DNA of 64,000 nucleotides from Granulicella sp. WH15. GTDB taxonomy: Bacteria; Acidobacteriota; Terriglobia; Terriglobales; Acidobacteriaceae. The stretch lies in NCBI RefSeq assembly GCF_009914315.1, contig NZ_CP042596.1:1550001-1614000 (forward strand). Reading direction: 5' to 3'. Made by a program: the position numbers and the translations under genes. The notes under the pieces were generated by a model. It ran no database searches, had not been told where the DNA came from, and saw only the letters and a program-made list of their open reading frames with translations. Positions 35,859-44,557 of this stretch are shown piece after piece (the first letter of the stretch is position 1; each line of letters starts with the position of its first letter).

Positions 35859-37079
35859 ATGAGTAATTTTCCGCAGAGCGCTGCCCATTCCGCCGAAGCC
35901 TCAGCACTTGGCTTCTACTATCAAGCGCTCTTTGCGCTCCTTGTGCTATTCCAGCAGAGTACTGACCTTGCCGCCGTTTCTGTTGAGCAGTTGGATGACG
36001 TTCAGCTCACCACAGATGGCGAGGAACTGCTTTTCCAGTTGAAACATTCTTTTTCAGAGACGCCAACACCCATTAGCCTCAAGTCGCGTGCATTCTGGAA
36101 AACCATCAAAGTCTGGATCGACATTCTTGATGAAATCTCTCTTCCCGAAACGACGCTGCATCTGATCACGGTAGCTTCCGTCCCTCAGGATGATTCGCTC
36201 CAGTCTTTACTTCAAAATCCGCCTGACATCAACGCGCTCGTCGCCGCGATGGTTGAAGAAGCACAACGAGTCAAGGACGACCGCGACCTTGCCAAAAGCC
36301 TGAAAGAGAAATTGCCCCATGCTGACAGAGCAGCTGGCTGCCTGGCATTCCTGGAACTCGGGGAGACCACGCGCTTAGGCTTGTGCTCGCGAATTCGCCT
36401 CGCACCCGGAAGCCTGAATATTGCAGAGATCGAACCGGCAATTAAGGCTGGACTCGGCATTTTGCCTGCGGAGCAACGTCCTATCGTGGCCGAGAAACTT
36501 GTCGCGTGGTGGAACCGGGAGATCATCTATTCCCTTTGCGGAAAAAGGAACCGGGTCATCACACGTTTTGAACTTCAGAGTCGGATTGTCGAGGTCGTTG
36601 GTGAACTCGAGAGAGAGAGTCTCTCCGTAGATTTCGAACAGTTGGAGCCGCCTGAAGATTATCAACCAGATGGAATGCTCACTCGCCAAATCAAATTAGT
36701 CAAAGGTCTGAAAAGTGATTTTTCAAAGGCTATTCGGGAAGAATGGCGCGCACGTTCTCAGCGCTCACGGTGGATTGAGGCAAACGCAGGGAATGCGACC
36801 AAAATCGATGCATACGACAAACTTCTCGGGGAAAATTGGTCCGATCGGCACAGCACAATCAAGGAAGAGTGTGAGACAAAGGACGAAGCCTCCAAAGAGG
36901 TAGCTGGCTTGAACCTTCTCCGCTGGTCTCACGAAGGCGCTCCAACCTCTATAAGACCAATTGAGCCTAGCCTGACGGCCTCTTATGTGCGAGGCAGCAT
37001 GCAAATCCTTGCCGTGAATCTCAAAGTTGGGTGGCATCCAGAGTTCGAAGATAGGTTAGAGGAAGGAAACGCAAAGTGA
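35859..37079 (+). CDS. ABC-3C system effector with Cap4-like nuclease domain
   Basis: 406 residues. The N-terminal part has the GFYYQALFALLVL helix followed by SVEQLDDVQL and ELLFQLKHS, the spacing E/D...QxK of the Cap4-like PD-(D/E)XK dsDNA endonuclease. The remaining 330 residues are helical with LPHADRAAGCLAFLEL and a long WWNREIIYSL module typical of effector proteins in three-component ABC systems. It is followed, with 4-base overlaps, by the middle component and a DUF3732 ATPase. It probably degrades DNA when the ATPase senses invasion. No ribosome site is clear before the ATG. Confidence 0.8.
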   Translation: MSNFPQSAAHSAEASALGFYYQALFALLVLFQQSTDLAAVSVEQLDDVQLTTDGEELLFQLKHSFSETPTPISLKSRAFWKTIKVWIDILDEISLPETTLHLITVASVPQDDSLQSLLQNPPDINALVAAMVEEAQRVKDDRDLAKSLKEKLPHADRAAGCLAFLELGETTRLGLCSRIRLAPGSLNIAEIEPAIKAGLGILPAEQRPIVAEKLVAWWNREIIYSLCGKRNRVITRFELQSRIVEVVGELERESLSVDFEQLEPPEDYQPDGMLTRQIKLVKGLKSDFSKAIREEWRARSQRSRWIEANAGNATKIDAYDKLLGENWSDRHSTIKEECETKDEASKEVAGLNLLRWSHEGAPTSIRPIEPSLTASYVRGSMQILAVNLKVGWHPEFEDRLEEGNAK

Positions 37080-37561
37080 GCGTCACGCATGACATTTACT
37101 CCGAAACCAATCCCGCGTTCTGCGCTTATGTGATTGCTGCTTTCGTCACTGCGTTTAGCTCTATCCGTAGCGAAGGACCCGAGCTTGTCACAACATATGC
37201 GTCGATACCCATAGCTCTATCTGGTGAGTTGGAAACCACTTTCGAAGGAACAAACAAGAGTACGGGACTCATCGAATGGCTAGGGCGCGCCCCGGTTGTG
37301 CAGATCGGTTTGACGTCAAGGATCAATGAAAGTCTCAACATCGTTACCGAAGGACTTCGCTTCGCCTGCTTCGCAGGAGTTATTTCACTGGATACGAGCT
37401 CGCGGCTCCGGCTCGGCAGCAACAAACTCAAAGAAGGTCCCCAGAAGGCGCTCTCGGTGCAACCGAGAAATGCCATCAAGAGGGCTACCCGTCTTGGCTA
37501 TTGGTTTGCAGCTGAAGGCTCTTCCCGTTCGACCTTTGAATCTTTGGGGTTAACCGTATGA
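37076..37561 (+). CDS. ABC-3C system middle component
   Basis: 161 residues starting with GTG inside the effector stop (GTGA), with AAGGA upstream. The pattern YSETNPAFCAYVIAAFVTAF at the start and PVVQIGLTSRINESLNIV match middle-component proteins linking effector and ATPase in three-component ABC systems. It has no catalytic motif of its own. It overlaps both neighbours by 4 bases. Confidence 0.75.
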   Translation: MSVTHDIYSETNPAFCAYVIAAFVTAFSSIRSEGPELVTTYASIPIALSGELETTFEGTNKSTGLIEWLGRAPVVQIGLTSRINESLNIVTEGLRFACFAGVISLDTSSRLRLGSNKLKEGPQKALSVQPRNAIKRATRLGYWFAAEGSSRSTFESLGLTV

Positions 37562-39525
37562 ACCGATGGAACATTGAAACGATTTTCTTTCTAGGGGTGA
37601 CAGGGGAAAGACGAGAGATCAACTTCGAAGTCAATCAGGTAAATATCATCACGGGAGCATCGGGTACAGGGAAGTCGACACTTATTAAAGCCATCGACTA
37701 CTGCTTGGGTTCAAAGAATTGTGAGCTTCCGGCGCATGTCCGTCGGCGCTGTATCGCAGTGGGCGTGAAGTGGGTTCGTGGCCAACAAGAACTAATTGTT
37801 GGAAGACTGGTTCCTCCCATTGGTCAGGCGACAAGTACTCACATGTTCTGCACCGCCGGCCGGAATCTAAAATTACCAGCAAAGGTGGAGGAGTTTGAAG
37901 GGCCTGCGCCCGTGAACGCAGCAAAGCGCTTTATTGAGAGTGCATTCGGTATCGACGACGTCGTCGGCTCACAAGACAATTTCGGCGAGGTCAAGGGAAG
38001 AGCAACAGTCCGGCACGTTACGCCTTATTTGTTTGTCACAAAAGAGGTCATTTACAGCGAGACGATTTTGCTTCACGGCTTCGAAGATCCCGAGAAAGCC
38101 CGGGATATCGTAGCGTCAATGCCGTACTTCTTGGGAGTTGTGGACCAAGCTGCGGCAATTGAACTTCAAAGATTGCGCCAACTTGAGAAGGCGTTAGAGC
38201 GCGAAGAAGCAAAGGCGCTCGCTCGCTCCCGCGAGGAGAGCAGCTCTAAGCAAAACGCATTCGCTCTTCTGTCCGAAGCACATCGTTTTGGCATTGCCGC
38301 AGCCGTCGACGAGACCGCTTCTGAGAGGACACTTATCAGCACTCTCAGGAGTGTGAACGACATTGGGGTGCCGAGCGGCAACGTCATCCCCGAGGATGAG
38401 TTGACAACCTTGACGGATCGGCGCCAAGCGACGCTAAATCGACTGGCCGACTTGCGTCGACAGTCGAGAGCCGCGAAGTTCGCGCTGCGAGACGCGAGTG
38501 ATGCGGGTGATGCGATTACACGTCAACGCGAAAAGCTCCAGCTAGCGGAACATCTGAAACTCGACGCGATTCCGACGGTATGCCCTATTTGCTCGAGTCC
38601 CTCAGATAAAGGGAAGGAAAGCGCTACAGCCTTACAAAGCACTCTCGCGACCATCCGAGCCGAGAGCGCGGCGGTCGATCGTGTGCGGCCTACCTTCGTT
38701 GAGCATGATCGATCTGTGGATGTGAGTCTCGCTACAACTAACGCCGAGCTTCGCACGATCGATGCTCAAATAGCAGGAATCATCCGTGCCAATGAGTCGG
38801 CTCGATCACTGGCCACCGCAGCGCAAGCCCGAGCCCACGTCTTGGGCAAAATCTCATTCTTTTTGCAGTTGGTCGATAGTGTGCCGACGTATGCTATCTC
38901 CAATCTGGACACTCTGCGTGAATCAGTTGAGGAGCTCCGTGCACGCGTCGGACGCGAAGAGAGAGATACACGACTGCAAATTGCAGAAGGCGAAATCTCT
39001 GGCTATGCTTCGACAGCGTTTTCAGACCTTCCGAGCGTTGATCCGTGTGTGGGAGCACGCCTGTTCTTCAACTCCCGCAGGCCGGACGTCTCAATCATTG
39101 AGCAAGGCACGAATGTGCTTTTACGAATGACCGATGTTGGCTCGGACCAGAACTATCTGGCCGTGCACATTGCATTAGCGTTCGCGCTCCAGCATCACTT
39201 CGAACACGTGAAAGCACCAGTCCCGGGAATCCTAGTCTTCGACCAAATCAGCCGACCTTATTTCCCGAGCAAATCGGAGAACGAAGACAGGGACGAGGCT
39301 GAAATCGTCGGCGGAAGTGAAGATGAAGACATCGTAGCAATGAGAAAGCATGTTGACTTCCTCTTCAAAGAGACGGCCCGACGAGATGGCTTGCAGGTCA
39401 TATTGATTGAACACGCGTACTTTGCGGACGATCAACGTTATAAAAACGCCACTCGGGAGAGGTGGACCAAGGGATCGGGCAAAGCGCTGATTCCGCTGGA
39501 TTGGCCGTTACGAGCGGATGCCTAG
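37558..39525 (+). CDS. SMC/Rad50-like ABC ATPase (DUF3732) of ABC-3C system
   Basis: 655 residues. Walker A GASGTGKST at about 32-40; long coiled coil with a CPIC motif near residue 342, resembling a zinc hook; DVGSDQNYLAVHIALAFAL as signature region; Walker B-like ILVFDQISRPYFP (the DUF3732 variant DQxSxxYFP); and H-loop VILIEHAYFAD. The layout is that of ATPases that clamp DNA or sense phage structures. Residues 590-610 are a Glu/Asp-rich insert. Last gene of the operon. Confidence 0.85.
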   Translation: MNRWNIETIFFLGVTGERREINFEVNQVNIITGASGTGKSTLIKAIDYCLGSKNCELPAHVRRRCIAVGVKWVRGQQELIVGRLVPPIGQATSTHMFCTAGRNLKLPAKVEEFEGPAPVNAAKRFIESAFGIDDVVGSQDNFGEVKGRATVRHVTPYLFVTKEVIYSETILLHGFEDPEKARDIVASMPYFLGVVDQAAAIELQRLRQLEKALEREEAKALARSREESSSKQNAFALLSEAHRFGIAAAVDETASERTLISTLRSVNDIGVPSGNVIPEDELTTLTDRRQATLNRLADLRRQSRAAKFALRDASDAGDAITRQREKLQLAEHLKLDAIPTVCPICSSPSDKGKESATALQSTLATIRAESAAVDRVRPTFVEHDRSVDVSLATTNAELRTIDAQIAGIIRANESARSLATAAQARAHVLGKISFFLQLVDSVPTYAISNLDTLRESVEELRARVGREERDTRLQIAEGEISGYASTAFSDLPSVDPCVGARLFFNSRRPDVSIIEQGTNVLLRMTDVGSDQNYLAVHIALAFALQHHFEHVKAPVPGILVFDQISRPYFPSKSENEDRDEAEIVGGSEDEDIVAMRKHVDFLFKETARRDGLQVILIEHAYFADDQRYKNATRERWTKGSGKALIPLDWPLRADA

Positions 39526-39705
39526 TCAAATAAACATCAGCGCCGAGTACAGGCGCATTGCTACCTATAAATCGGCTTGTGTTTACCAACGCCGATCTCA
39601 ACTGGCGAGTACAGGCCGATACGCTCATCCATAGGCAGGGGACGGCAACACTACATAATGGTAGCATTATAAATCTGGAAGTTCGGTGACCAGTTGTACG
39701 GGTGC

Positions 39706-39897
39706 TTACTTGCCGGCAATGATCCTTTGCGCTCGGTCGAGTGCGGCGAGGGCGACAAAACTGCTGAGACTGCGGCGTTCCAACTTTGCCGCCTTCTCCA
39801 GCAGTTTCCGTTCTTCCTGGGTGTAGTAGGAAAACACTTTCGCTCCAAGCGAGGTCTTGCCGGTGCGCCGGGAAGGAATGTGTTCCTCTTTGGCCAC
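39706..39897 (-). CDS. Orphan ribbon-helix-helix (DUF1778-like) protein
   Basis: 63 residues from GTG 39897. The C-terminal EERKLLEKAAKLERRSLSSF followed by VALAALDRAQ matches the ribbon-helix-helix antitoxin pattern of DUF1778. No GNAT toxin is next to it. A perfect 8-bp inverted repeat directly upstream (39901-39930) is a likely autoregulatory site. There is no ribosome site, so a near-leaderless transcript is possible. Confidence 0.6.
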   Translation of the reverse strand: MAKEEHIPSRRTGKTSLGAKVFSYYTQEERKLLEKAAKLERRSLSSFVALAALDRAQRIIAGK

Positions 39898-39900
39898 CGA

Positions 39901-39930
39901 CTGTTATGGTACTACCGCACTACATAACAG
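39901..39930. promoter_or_regulatory. Inverted repeat operator of RHH gene
   Basis: CTGTTATG (39901-39908) and CATAACAG (39923-39930) are exact complements separated by 14 bases, immediately before the minus-strand start codon. Dimers of ribbon-helix-helix proteins bind such sites. A CATAAC -10-like element lies within it. Confidence 0.5.
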
Positions 39931-40052
39931 AGGTATTGTGCGACAAATCGTTTTTATGAGATTTGGAGGGTTTTAAAGCAAATTCATCGTTTCCCGCGTT
40001 CCGATGGCTATGCTCGGATCGGGACCGTTCTTTTGCTGCACAAGGAGTTTTT

Positions 40053-40301
40053 ATGGCAAAGAGCAAGGATCGGGAAGTTATCCCCTTGTCAGATCATCCG
40101 CGCAGGTCGCTTCTGGTGGAACTGAAGGGTGAGAAGGTCGCGGAGGATGGAAGTACGACAACCGCGACAGAGATATTCGCTGCACTCAGCCTGGAGGAAG
40201 TGATTGCCTATGTGCGAAACCGCCAGCCAAGTGTCGAGATCATGGAACTGAAGGTGTTGGGTCAGGTGCAGGTGCTGTCCAGCTCGGAACACCTGGAATA
40301 G
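40053..40301 (+). CDS. Small hypothetical protein
   Basis: 82 residues from ATG 40053, preceded by AAGGAG. I do not recognise it. Charged N-terminus (AKSKDREVIPLSDHP), then two strands and a helix (SLLVELKGEKV, AALSLEEVIAYVRNRQPSV) ending in an acidic tail. It may be a cytoplasmic accessory protein. It lies between the RHH gene and a long palindrome. Confidence 0.6.
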   Translation: MAKSKDREVIPLSDHPRRSLLVELKGEKVAEDGSTTTATEIFAALSLEEVIAYVRNRQPSVEIMELKVLGQVQVLSSSEHLE

Positions 40302-40607
40302 TGCAGGGGCAAGCCTGCGGACTATTTGCTTCTGCCTGCTGGGACGCAGATGCGGCACAACATCGCCTTGGTAGCTCCTCACTCTTTTGAGGGTTTGTAG
40401 ATCAGGCCGTGTCAGCTTGCGAATGGGTTTGAAGAGCTCGGAAGCATCTCGGAAGTTGATGGCTTCCGAGTTCAACTCTTGCTGGAGTTGTTGGGAACAA
40501 AGTGTGCCCTCGTCTTCCAGACTGTTCCGAGAGCGAGGACGGGTCGCACACGGTTAGATCTCCACTGCCAACCTCGTAAGCGAAGGTATGGAGAAGCCTT
40601 CAGCGTC

Positions 40608-40654
40608 GGCTCATTTCAATTCGCGACGCAGTGCGTCGCGAATTGAAATGAGCC
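40608..40654. repeat. 47-bp near-perfect palindrome (23-bp arms, 1-base centre)
   Basis: Arms 40608-40630 and 40632-40654 are exact reverse complements around G40631, with the core TCGCGACGCA. Less perfect pairing extends outward. It lies between a plus-strand gene ending at 40301 and the minus-strand AbiEii gene ending at 40705, so a bidirectional transcription stop is one role; there is no T-run. The stretch 40302-40607 otherwise holds only a weak hairpin (GCAGG-CCTGC, 40303-40318) and no gene. Confidence 0.9.
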
Positions 40655-40704
40655 CGATCGAAGGTGGAAGCGCAGCCTTCCAGCGAGCCACGGATGGCAT
40701 TCAT

Positions 40705-41658
40705 TCACTCGGTTGTCGTGGTGGAATGTGCTGGCATAGCCATCCAGGGGCCGCTTGGCTCCCACTGGAGGTCGGGCAAATCTTGGGGAGCCGGTGGAGG
40801 CAGAATCGGCAGCACAAATGAACTGATGGCGGCGATCACTTCCCGAAGAGGGATGGGGTCGATATAGAGCTTGTTCTTTGAAATGAACGCATCCCACTGC
40901 TTCTGTTTCGTTTCATCCTCATAGAACTCTGAGGTGAGAGCGGTTGGCAATGCGCCGATGGGCACTGCTGTTTTTCTTCTTTCGAAGGTGCGTCGAATAG
41001 CTTCTGAGAGTGCCTGACTATCAAACGAGAAGAGGCTGGCCAAGATTCTCAGGTCGTGAAAATCCTTCATCCGCGTATTGGCGCGTCCAAGCTTTACCAA
41101 TGCTTCAAACTTTTCCGCGACAACTGTTTCACGAGGATAAGCGAAGAGCAGAGGTGCGGGATATTCCAGAAGCGTCGGGAATGGAGTCTCAACTGGAGCA
41201 GGGGTAATCGCATCTCCAAATCCAATATCAATTTGGACAGGAAGGCGTGCGGCTTCGAGATAACCAAGAAAAGTTACACGGATGCCTTCGTAATCCTGGT
41301 CTTCCTTAATGCGTTCGGCTTTGACAGAGGCAGGATCAAAACGAAGCCCATCATCTGCAACCTTCAGCTCGCAGATCTCTCGGAATATCTTCTGGAATCG
41401 TTCGAGGCTGTTCTCTCCCTGCGACAGAAAATCGGCGTCGCGTGTGGGGCGGTGCGTTTGTTCTGTCCACAGCTCAAAAAGCAGAGCGCCCTTGAGGACA
41501 AATATCTCCTTATGGGCCGATTGGCTGATCCTGTAGAGAATTCGTTCGAGCGCATACTTCGTTAAAAGAAGATTGAAGTCTTCCTTCTGTGCTTTGGCCC
41601 GGTTCAACAGGCGCTGCTTCACAGATGCAGCTGTATTGGCGGGGATTGCTTTGCTCAA
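40705..41658 (-). CDS. abiEii: AbiEii-type nucleotidyltransferase toxin
   Basis: 317 residues from a TTG at 41658 that overlaps the antitoxin stop (TTGA) with GGAG 8 bases upstream. It contains the DUF1814-type nucleotidyltransferase core: FVLKGALLFELW, RPTRDADFL (metal Asp-x-Asp), VQIDIGFGD and a basic VAEKFEALVKLG, DFHDLRIL. Family members transfer nucleotides onto RNA and halt growth during phage infection. Paired with the AbiEi protein upstream. Confidence 0.88.
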   Translation of the reverse strand: MSKAIPANTAASVKQRLLNRAKAQKEDFNLLLTKYALERILYRISQSAHKEIFVLKGALLFELWTEQTHRPTRDADFLSQGENSLERFQKIFREICELKVADDGLRFDPASVKAERIKEDQDYEGIRVTFLGYLEAARLPVQIDIGFGDAITPAPVETPFPTLLEYPAPLLFAYPRETVVAEKFEALVKLGRANTRMKDFHDLRILASLFSFDSQALSEAIRRTFERRKTAVPIGALPTALTSEFYEDETKQKQWDAFISKNKLYIDPIPLREVIAAISSFVLPILPPPAPQDLPDLQWEPSGPWMAMPAHSTTTTE

Positions 41659-42254
41659 ATGAGGGACTCCATATAAGGCCGCATGACATTGACGACCCGG
41701 CAGACCTTTGCGGCATCCCACAGATCGTCCATAGACGCTTTTTTCTCACGGTAGGCCGCGCGAAGAGCTTGAATGGCTGTTTCAATGCCGACTTTGGAGC
41801 GGAACTTAAAACAATCCGCAACGGTCTTCGCCGGGCTGTAAACGCGCAGGGTTCCGCCATCGACCGAATGGCTTTCAATGCCGAACTCGAAAGTTGCCTT
41901 GGAGTAATGGACGATGCGAACCGGCGGATAATCCATCTTGGGAGTCCATGATCCGCGTTCGATGGCGAGCCAGACTTCAAAAGGATTTTCGCTGGTAAGT
42001 TCGTGGTATCGCAGCGCGGAAGAAAGGCAAAGGACTCCGCGGGGAACTCTCTTTGCCGTTTCGAGCAGCGTTTCGTAGGCCGATAGAGGAGCTTCCTTTG
42101 AGCGATAGAGTCCGTGGCCGACACGTTCGATCTTGCCCGCCTTCGCTAGATTCCAGAGATGGGAGCGCGAAGCAGGAAGGCCCTTCAGCTCGTTTGAGCG
42201 CACGAGGGTTCTCTCCTGGACAAATGCTCCGATATGTTCGGCCTTTCTGCTCAT
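41655..42254 (-). CDS. abiEi: AbiEi-type antitoxin
   Basis: 199 residues: an N-terminal winged helix (SRSHLWNLAKAGKIERVGHG, LYRSKEAPLSAYETL) and a C-terminal domain with LRVYSPAKTVADCFKFR, as in AbiEi_4/AbiEi proteins. It represses its own operon by binding inverted repeats and blocks the toxin. The stop overlaps the toxin start. Start ATG 42254 lacks a ribosome site; a -10-like TAGAAT ends 7 bases upstream. Confidence 0.88.
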   Translation of the reverse strand: MSRKAEHIGAFVQERTLVRSNELKGLPASRSHLWNLAKAGKIERVGHGLYRSKEAPLSAYETLLETAKRVPRGVLCLSSALRYHELTSENPFEVWLAIERGSWTPKMDYPPVRIVHYSKATFEFGIESHSVDGGTLRVYSPAKTVADCFKFRSKVGIETAIQALRAAYREKKASMDDLWDAAKVCRVVNVMRPYMESLI

Positions 42255-42261
42255 ACGAGTA

Positions 42262-42306
42262 ATTCTATCAAAACCTAAACACTTATTAAAATCTATATAG
42301 GTTTTG
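42262..42306 (-). promoter_or_regulatory. abiE promoter and inverted repeat
   Basis: CAAAACCTA (42269-42277) and TAGGTTTTG (42298-42306) are exact 9-bp complements, 20 bases apart. A minus-strand -10-like TAGAAT sits at 42267-42262, 7 bases before the ATG. This fits negative autoregulation by the AbiEi-type protein and a leaderless message. Confidence 0.5.
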
Positions 42307-42437
42307 TTCTTTCAGTGTCTACTCTCACGAGGCAGCAAACGGTGTCCTTTCAGGACACCTGATGGAAAGTTTTTCCACGTTTTGTGCTTTCTGTCCGCTC
42401 TACGCTTCCTTTCAGCAGGGGATTCCTGGGGAGTTGC

Positions 42438-42653
42438 GTGGAAGCCAAAAGCACCAAGAACGGGAAGGGCGCTGAGTCGGAGCGGCAACACCGCTCTGTC
42501 CGGTCCAAGAGTCTCGGAAAACGGCTCGATCCCGATCTCAAATCATGGCTGGACAACGTCATCATCCCTGCGTTGGTACGGGAATATATAGCCGAAATTG
42601 AGAAGCAGAATCGACTTGCGATGACTGGCGGTTCAGAGTTACCTTCCGACTAA
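42438..42653 (+). CDS. Small protein preceding serine recombinase
   Basis: 71 residues from GTG 42438 with GGGAG upstream. Basic N-terminus then LGKRLDPDLKSWLDNVIIPA and a helix. Short proteins of this kind are commonly found just before large serine recombinase genes on integrated islands; function unknown, possibly a directionality or accessory factor. The recombinase starts 15 bases downstream. Confidence 0.62.
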   Translation: MEAKSTKNGKGAESERQHRSVRSKSLGKRLDPDLKSWLDNVIIPALVREYIAEIEKQNRLAMTGGSELPSD

Positions 42654-42668
42654 GACAGGGGGAAAACC

Positions 42669-44351
42669 ATGACCCTTCGCTGCGCCGCCTACGCCCGCTA
42701 TTCCAGTGACCTTCAGAGTCCTCGCTCGATCGAGGACCAGCTTCGGATCTGCCGCGAATACGCACATTCACATGGGTTTACCTTTCTCGAAGAACACGTC
42801 TACGCAGATGAAGCGTTAAGTGGCGTCGGTGCGGATCGTCCCGGACTGGGCCGCTTGCTGACTGCGGCGCTCTCTCCTGAGCGTCCCTTCGACATCATCC
42901 TGCTCGACGACAGCAGCCGTTTAGCGCGGAACACGAAGGATGCGTTGACCTTCTTTGAGCGGCTGAACTTTGCCGGTATTCGGCTGATCGCGGTCAGTCA
43001 GGGCATCGATTCGGATAACGAACAGGCGCATGTTCTGGTGACTGTCCACGGCATGGTGGATAGCCTGTATGTGAAAGAGCTTGCGAAGAAGACCCACCGG
43101 GGACTCGAAGGTCTGATGCTGCGCGGCCAGCATACGGGCGGGCGCTGCTTCGGCTATGACTCAGTACCTGTACCCGGCACAACGGGCAAGCAACTGGTCA
43201 TCAACGAGGGCGAAGCAGCGATAGTGCGCCGGATCTTCGAGATGTCGGCGGGGGGCCAGTCGCTCAAGACGATTACGAAGACTTTGAACCACGAGTGCGT
43301 CCCACCCCCCAGACCGAGATCCGACAAGCGGTTTGGGACTTGGTGCTTTACCTGCATCCGGGAGATGCTCAGGCGGGATCTGTATAGGGGCAAGGTGATA
43401 TGGAACAGCTCCCGCTTCGTGAAAACTCCCGGCACAAACAAACGGGTGCGCCGCCCGAGGCCTGAGAGTGAGTGGCGTATCGTCTCTCATCCCGAGCTTC
43501 AGATCATCAGCGACGAATTGTGGCAGCGGGTGCAGGATCGTCAGAAGACTCTGATGGCCACCTATGGAGGAGCAAAGAGTGGAGGAGTTCTGATACCGCG
43601 TTCTGCCACAAGCCCCTATCTCCTCAGTGGCATCCTGAAGTGCGGCGTATGCGGAGGCAACCTGATCATCGTCAGCGGATATGGTTCTTACGGTCACTAT
43701 CCGAAGTACGGTTGCTCCCAGCACTTCAATCGCGGGACCTGCTCGAATGCGGTCACGGTGCGGCGGGATTGGCTCGAAGGGCGGTTGCTGGATGAGTTGC
43801 AGAATCAGGTTCTGAAGCGCGAGGCCATCGAGTACGTTCTGGATGAGTTCGGCAACCACGTTAAGAACGCGTTTGCCAATCTCACCAACCAGTTAGCTCA
43901 GATGCGTGAGCGGAAGCAGAAACTCGAAGGCGAGCTGCGGCGGCTGGCGGCGACTGCGGCGGAAACAGGCCCCTCGGCATTTCTCATTGAGGCGATCCAC
44001 GAGCGCGAGCAGCAATTGCGGGATATTACCGACCAGCTTCTGGCGGGAGGGGAGAATTCCGTGGACGCCCATCTGTCGGACATTCGCAGCTTCGTGACGA
44101 AAAGATTGGGAGACCTTCGCACGCTGTTGTCCGGCGACGCCGTGGCAGCCCGAAAAGAACTACTGAAGCATGTCTCCGAGATTCGGATGGTTCCGAAGGA
44201 AGGAAATGCGGATGTGAAGCCACATTATGTGGCGGAAGGTAGCTGGAATCTGCTGGGAAGCGAAAAGGAGATATTTGCCGGAGATACAACGTCACGGCAA
44301 ATTCGTGTGGTTGCGGGGGTAGGATTTGAACCTACGACCTTTGGGTTATGA
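42669..44351 (+). CDS. Large serine recombinase (site-specific)
   Basis: 560 residues. N-terminal resolvase domain with the catalytic Ser in AAYARYSSDLQSPRSIEDQ, LLDDSSRLARNTKDA and VSQGIDSDN; a recombinase domain (residues 165-260); a zinc ribbon (CGVCGGNL ... CSQHFNRGTC); and a C-terminal coiled coil. The last 12 codons (GVGFEPTTFGL) are translated from a tRNA sequence, showing integration at a tRNA gene. It is likely responsible for excision and integration of an island covering genes to the left. Confidence 0.92.
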   Translation: MTLRCAAYARYSSDLQSPRSIEDQLRICREYAHSHGFTFLEEHVYADEALSGVGADRPGLGRLLTAALSPERPFDIILLDDSSRLARNTKDALTFFERLNFAGIRLIAVSQGIDSDNEQAHVLVTVHGMVDSLYVKELAKKTHRGLEGLMLRGQHTGGRCFGYDSVPVPGTTGKQLVINEGEAAIVRRIFEMSAGGQSLKTITKTLNHECVPPPRPRSDKRFGTWCFTCIREMLRRDLYRGKVIWNSSRFVKTPGTNKRVRRPRPESEWRIVSHPELQIISDELWQRVQDRQKTLMATYGGAKSGGVLIPRSATSPYLLSGILKCGVCGGNLIIVSGYGSYGHYPKYGCSQHFNRGTCSNAVTVRRDWLEGRLLDELQNQVLKREAIEYVLDEFGNHVKNAFANLTNQLAQMRERKQKLEGELRRLAATAAETGPSAFLIEAIHEREQQLRDITDQLLAGGENSVDAHLSDIRSFVTKRLGDLRTLLSGDAVAARKELLKHVSEIRMVPKEGNADVKPHYVAEGSWNLLGSEKEIFAGDTTSRQIRVVAGVGFEPTTFGL

Positions 44352-44352
44352 G
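44308..44352 (-). tRNA. tRNA-Met(CAU) 3' fragment, attachment site
   Basis: On the minus strand this reads the anticodon loop CTCATAA, then a perfect T arm (GTAGG TTCAAAT CCTAC), acceptor half CCCCGCA, A and encoded CCA. The 5' half is missing: bases before the loop cannot pair with the anticodon stem. It is the fragment left by island integration and also forms the recombinase's 3' end. Confidence 0.72.
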
Positions 44353-44513
44353 TGACCGGGAACTCGCGTAAAGTGAAGACTTTACAGCATGAATGGCTAC
44401 CCGGAAGTATCGAAAAGTACCCTCTGGACACCCATTTGGGAGTCAGTTGGGAGTGAATTTTGCCGGTTGGGTTTTCCGCCCAACGTTCGTTCGATGGACG
44501 TTCTCCCCGACCC

Positions 44514-44551
44514 AAATTTCCAATTTCCAAATTGGAAATTTACCCTACAAT
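44514..44551 (+). promoter_or_regulatory. Operator and promoter of HTH/nucleotidyltransferase pair
   Basis: AATTTCCAA occurs at 44514-44522 and 44522-44530, and its complement TTGGAAATT at 44532-44540 gives a 9-bp palindrome around A44531. A -10 TACAAT is at 44546-44551, six bases before the ATG, implying a leaderless transcript. Probably bound by the HTH protein it precedes. Confidence 0.55.
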
Positions 44552-44557
44552 GAGTTC

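Noticed and set aside
44308..44400. Complete tRNA-Met gene
   Set aside because: The 5' half cannot pair with the anticodon or acceptor stem; only a 45-base 3' fragment is present.
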